Assembly (NCBI GenBank): GCA_015222405.1
Contig: JADFVG010000097.1
Coordinates: 1 to 8,138, forward strand
Reading direction: 5' to 3'
Origin: Chloroflexota bacterium
GTDB lineage: Bacteria > Chloroflexota > Dehalococcoidia > E44-bin15
DNA: 8,138 nt
Every line of letters starts with the position of its first letter. The stretch's first letter is position 1. The notes below the pieces were generated by a model that did not search any database, was not told where the DNA came from, and worked only from the letters and a program-made list of their open reading frames with translations. Positions 6,654-8,138 of the stretch are shown one piece after another. A program made the position numbers and the translations under genes.

Positions 6654-6657
6654 CTAG
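6531..6657 (+). mobile_element. Possible IS21-like left-end remnant with the first codons of an istA-like gene
   Basis: Two GTGTCC repeats (6533-6538 and 6558-6563), each followed by an ATT-type tract and 25 bases apart, resemble the multiple terminal repeats at IS21-family ends. Downstream, GGAGGAG (6601-6607) is spaced eight bases from a GTG at 6616. That GTG opens a 13-codon frame, VRLDVLRWYYELV, ending at TAG 6655-6657. The peptide resembles the start of IstA transposases, which often open with an I-R-x-V-L-R-x-x-Y-E-L-G-type helix. The frame breaks exactly at the 3' end of the crotonase gene, so the rest of the element seems deleted. This is pattern resemblance from memory; no right end or target duplication is visible. 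Confidence 0.35.
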
Positions 6658-7427
6658 CCTTTGCCCTCCGACGGCTGCTTCAGGAACTGGCTTGATGACC
6701 TGCTCACCGCGATAGCGGTCTCATACCGCAGACCCATCTCCAACCCTTGGCATATGGCCATGTTGGCCGCACTCTTGGCACCCTGAATCACTCCTGGGGG
6801 GCAAGAGGCAATCTCCCGGGCAAGCTTTCTAGCTTCTGCCATGAGCTGATCATCGGGGTAGACATGCTCCACAAGCCCAATGCGAAGGGCCTCGGTGGCG
6901 TCTATCCTGCGCCCAGTATATATCAGCTCCTTAGCCTTGCCGGGGCTAACGACGCGAGGCAGCCGCTGGGTGCCACCCATATCGGGCACGACTCCTAGCG
7001 TCACTTCAGGCAAGGAAAAGAACGCATTCTTCGATGCCAACCTGATATCGCATGCCAGTGCCAGTTCCAGAGCTGCCCCAATGCAGTAGCCGTTTATGGC
7101 GACGATCACCGGCACCGGCAGAAGCTCGTACATGGTGAAGATCTCCTTCATCTTGGTTAAGAGATCATCTGCAACCCGGCCCTGAGGGTGGATGGAGCTG
7201 ATAGCGCCACTTCCCGCTGCCTTCACGTCAAGACCTGCGCTGAAGGCACGATCCCCCGCCCCAGTGATGATCGCCACCCTGATGCCAGGATCCGACCCTA
7301 TGCTTTTTGCCCTCTCTTCAAGCCCCAACCATACATCGGCATCCATGGCGTTCATGCTTTGGGGCCGGTTCAGGGTGATGATGGCAGTGCCATCCTCTAT
7401 TTCCATAAGCACTTTCTCAACCTTCAT
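6654..7427 (-). CDS. Enoyl-CoA hydratase/isomerase (crotonase) family protein
   Basis: This 257-residue cytoplasmic protein belongs to the crotonase superfamily, whose members hydrate or isomerise acyl-CoA thioesters. ITLNRPQSMNAM (17-28) is the family opening. DRAFSAGLDVKAA (59-71) gives the first oxyanion-hole segment. INGYCIGAALELALACDIRLA (111-131, key residues Gly117 and Glu121) gives the second oxyanion hole and one catalytic Glu. LPEVTLGVVPDMGGTQRLPR (139-158) supplies Glu141. Both glutamates used by true hydratases (Glu144 and Glu164 in the rat enzyme) are therefore present, so hydration of a 2-enoyl-CoA is the best guess. AGGAG at 7432-7436, four bases before the ATG, supports the start. 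The C-terminus ends in QPSEGKG, where the family usually continues about 10-15 residues (an AFLEKRKPxF-like tail), so the gene may be shortened at an insertion-sequence junction. MarR lies upstream on the same strand. Confidence 0.9.
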   Translation of the reverse strand: MKVEKVLMEIEDGTAIITLNRPQSMNAMDADVWLGLEERAKSIGSDPGIRVAIITGAGDRAFSAGLDVKAAGSGAISSIHPQGRVADDLLTKMKEIFTMYELLPVPVIVAINGYCIGAALELALACDIRLASKNAFFSLPEVTLGVVPDMGGTQRLPRVVSPGKAKELIYTGRRIDATEALRIGLVEHVYPDDQLMAEARKLAREIASCPPGVIQGAKSAANMAICQGLEMGLRYETAIAVSRSSSQFLKQPSEGKG

Positions 7428-7487
7428 TTCGCTCCTTTCTCCACAGAATGGAAAGCCTCTCGCCGTGACCTGGTCATGAGTGATCGA

Positions 7488-7498
7488 ATTGTATCATA
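7488..7498 (-). promoter_or_regulatory. Candidate -10 region for the crotonase gene
   Basis: On the minus strand TATGATACAAT contains two overlapping near-consensus -10 hexamers, TATGAT and TACAAT (each 5/6), about 60 bases before the ATG. No good -35 is found 16-18 bases upstream, which would fit an activator-dependent or regulated promoter. A TGAT/ATCA inverted pair (7481-7496) overlaps it. Confidence 0.35.
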
Positions 7499-7533
7499 GT
7501 GAGCCGAACGGGGATAGGTCTCCTCCACCGCTC

Positions 7534-7626
7534 AACATTACATCGGATAGTGATCCAACAAAACGGGCTCTTGTTGAACGGACTTCATTAAGGCATTGGG
7601 CCTATTGGAGACCTTGACCGCCACCG
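7534..7626 (+). repeat. 93-bp dispersed direct repeat, copy B
   Basis: This is the second copy of the repeat at 2178-2270, in the same orientation and alignable without gaps. The CAACAA/TTGTTG stem is retained at 7556-7561 and 7571-7576. It lies between the MarR and crotonase genes, about 110 bases upstream of the crotonase start and reading against it. The hexamer matching copy A's TTGACA is TTGACC here, with no matching -10 at 17 bases. Confidence 0.75.
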
Positions 7627-7712
7627 CTCACCGCCGGTCTCTGTGGTAGCCTCCGACAGGAGAAGGGGGCCAGTTTCCCAGCAACCACTGAGATGGTTCG
7701 TGTGTCTATAAC

Positions 7713-8138
7713 CTAGACGCGGGTCCAGGTGGGCGGTGGCAGTAGCTCTAGGTACAGCTCTTCGAGCGCATTTTGCCGTATCTTTCGCAGCAGCTTCTTA
7801 AGCTGCCCGCGCTCCTCTGCTGATAAGCAGGACATAATCTTATTTATATGGGCGAGATCCGCCTCCTTAGTTTGGTTGCACAATTCCTGACCCCTGGCGG
7901 TCACTTTAACCTCTGTAAAAGGGCGCCCCTTTCGCTTCGGCACTCTTGTTACCAAGCCGTCCTTTTCCATTCGAGTGAGCAACCCAGCGACTGTTTGACT
8001 TTCCCGGAAGAGCGCACGGGATATCTCGGCAGGGATCAAAGGGCTGGGGTGATCGCTGGCAACCCACAGGACTTCATTCTTTTCAGGCGTCAAGCCCGTC
8101 TTAGCGAGCAAACGCTCTTCTGACTTACGCATCGCACG
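7713..8138 (-). CDS. MarR-family transcriptional regulator, 5' end probably beyond the window
   Basis: The frame is open from the right edge to a TAG at 7713-7715. The first visible Met is at 8132, but two more codons read through to the edge. The start there, MRKSEERLLAKTGLTPEK, looks like the end of MarR helix 1 and the loop after it, so about 20-30 N-terminal residues are probably missing. Counting from that Met, PAEISRALFRE (34-44) begins the winged helix-turn-helix and SQTVAGLLTRMEKDGLV (45-61) is the recognition helix. RVPKRKGRPFTEVKVTARG (63-81) is the beta-hairpin wing. The C-terminal helices (about 95-130) provide dimerisation. MarR proteins usually bind palindromes and release DNA upon binding a small aromatic or acyl ligand. 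The crotonase gene downstream on the same strand, 285 bases away, is a possible target, as is its own promoter outside the window. Confidence 0.85.
   Translation of the reverse strand, partial: RAMRKSEERLLAKTGLTPEKNEVLWVASDHPSPLIPAEISRALFRESQTVAGLLTRMEKDGLVTRVPKRKGRPFTEVKVTARGQELCNQTKEADLAHINKIMSCLSAEERGQLKKLLRKIRQNALEELYLELLPPPTWTRV

Larger units (their letters stand above)
7428..7712. other. 285-bp spacer between MarR and crotonase genes
   Basis: It contains the crotonase ribosome binding site and -10 candidate, repeat copy B, and a weak 5-bp stem AACCA/TGGTT (7683-7698) just after the MarR stop on the minus strand. That stem has no T tract. No gene is seen. Confidence 0.55.

Noticed and set aside
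2178..7626. Composite transposon bounded by the two 93-bp repeats
   Set aside because: No transposase or target duplication is seen, and the low-GC cassette covers only galK-GH51, not the whole interval.
1..8138. CRISPR array, tRNA, rRNA or phage genes
   Set aside because: No regularly spaced repeats, cloverleaf-like sequences, rRNA motifs or phage structural proteins were seen.

Overview
The window is a bacterial accessory or metabolic region with ordinary coding density and no RNA genes or CRISPR. It holds six protein genes: a partial FAD-dependent oxidoreductase of the phytoene-dehydrogenase-like group (minus strand, cut at the left edge), a galactokinase and a GH51 alpha-L-arabinofuranosidase (plus strand, one probable operon), a nitronate monooxygenase-like FMN protein (plus), an enoyl-CoA hydratase-family protein (minus) and a MarR-family regulator (minus, cut at the right edge). 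Good Shine-Dalgarno sequences and a TTG start indicate bacteria. The set of COG1233-type oxidoreductase, nitronate monooxygenase, crotonase and MarR would suit an environmental anaerobe or Chloroflexota/Dehalococcoidia-like genome, but that placement is a guess from gene content.

Layout. 1-1688: oxidoreductase on the minus strand. 1689-2336: a long intergenic region with several inverted repeats upstream of the oxidoreductase, the first copy of a 93-bp dispersed repeat, and a good promoter whose -35 lies inside that repeat. 2337-5149: galK then GH51, 32 bases apart, visibly richer in A/T than everything around them. 5150-5369: spacer with a candidate promoter. 5370-6332: nitronate monooxygenase-like gene starting at TTG. 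6333-6653: convergent spacer with a bulged hairpin and what looks like the left end of an IS21-like element, cut off exactly where the crotonase gene ends. 6654-7427: crotonase, minus strand. 7428-7712: spacer holding the second copy of the 93-bp repeat. 7713-8138: MarR regulator.

How the genes may work together. GalK and GH51 form a small cytoplasmic sugar module: GH51 frees L-arabinose from short arabinosides and the GHMP kinase phosphorylates galactose, or possibly the structurally similar L-arabinopyranose. It looks like an inserted cassette, since its base composition differs from its neighbours. The crotonase and the nitronate monooxygenase-like flavoprotein could serve acyl-CoA or small-acid catabolism under the MarR regulator, but only the gene order supports this.

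The less ordinary signals are the pair of 93-bp direct repeats (about 84% identical, no gaps) and the IS21-like remnant joined to a shortened crotonase. A nested inverted repeat upstream of the oxidoreductase and the kinase/arabinofuranosidase pairing also deserve a check. I see no clear evidence of a wholly new multi-gene system.
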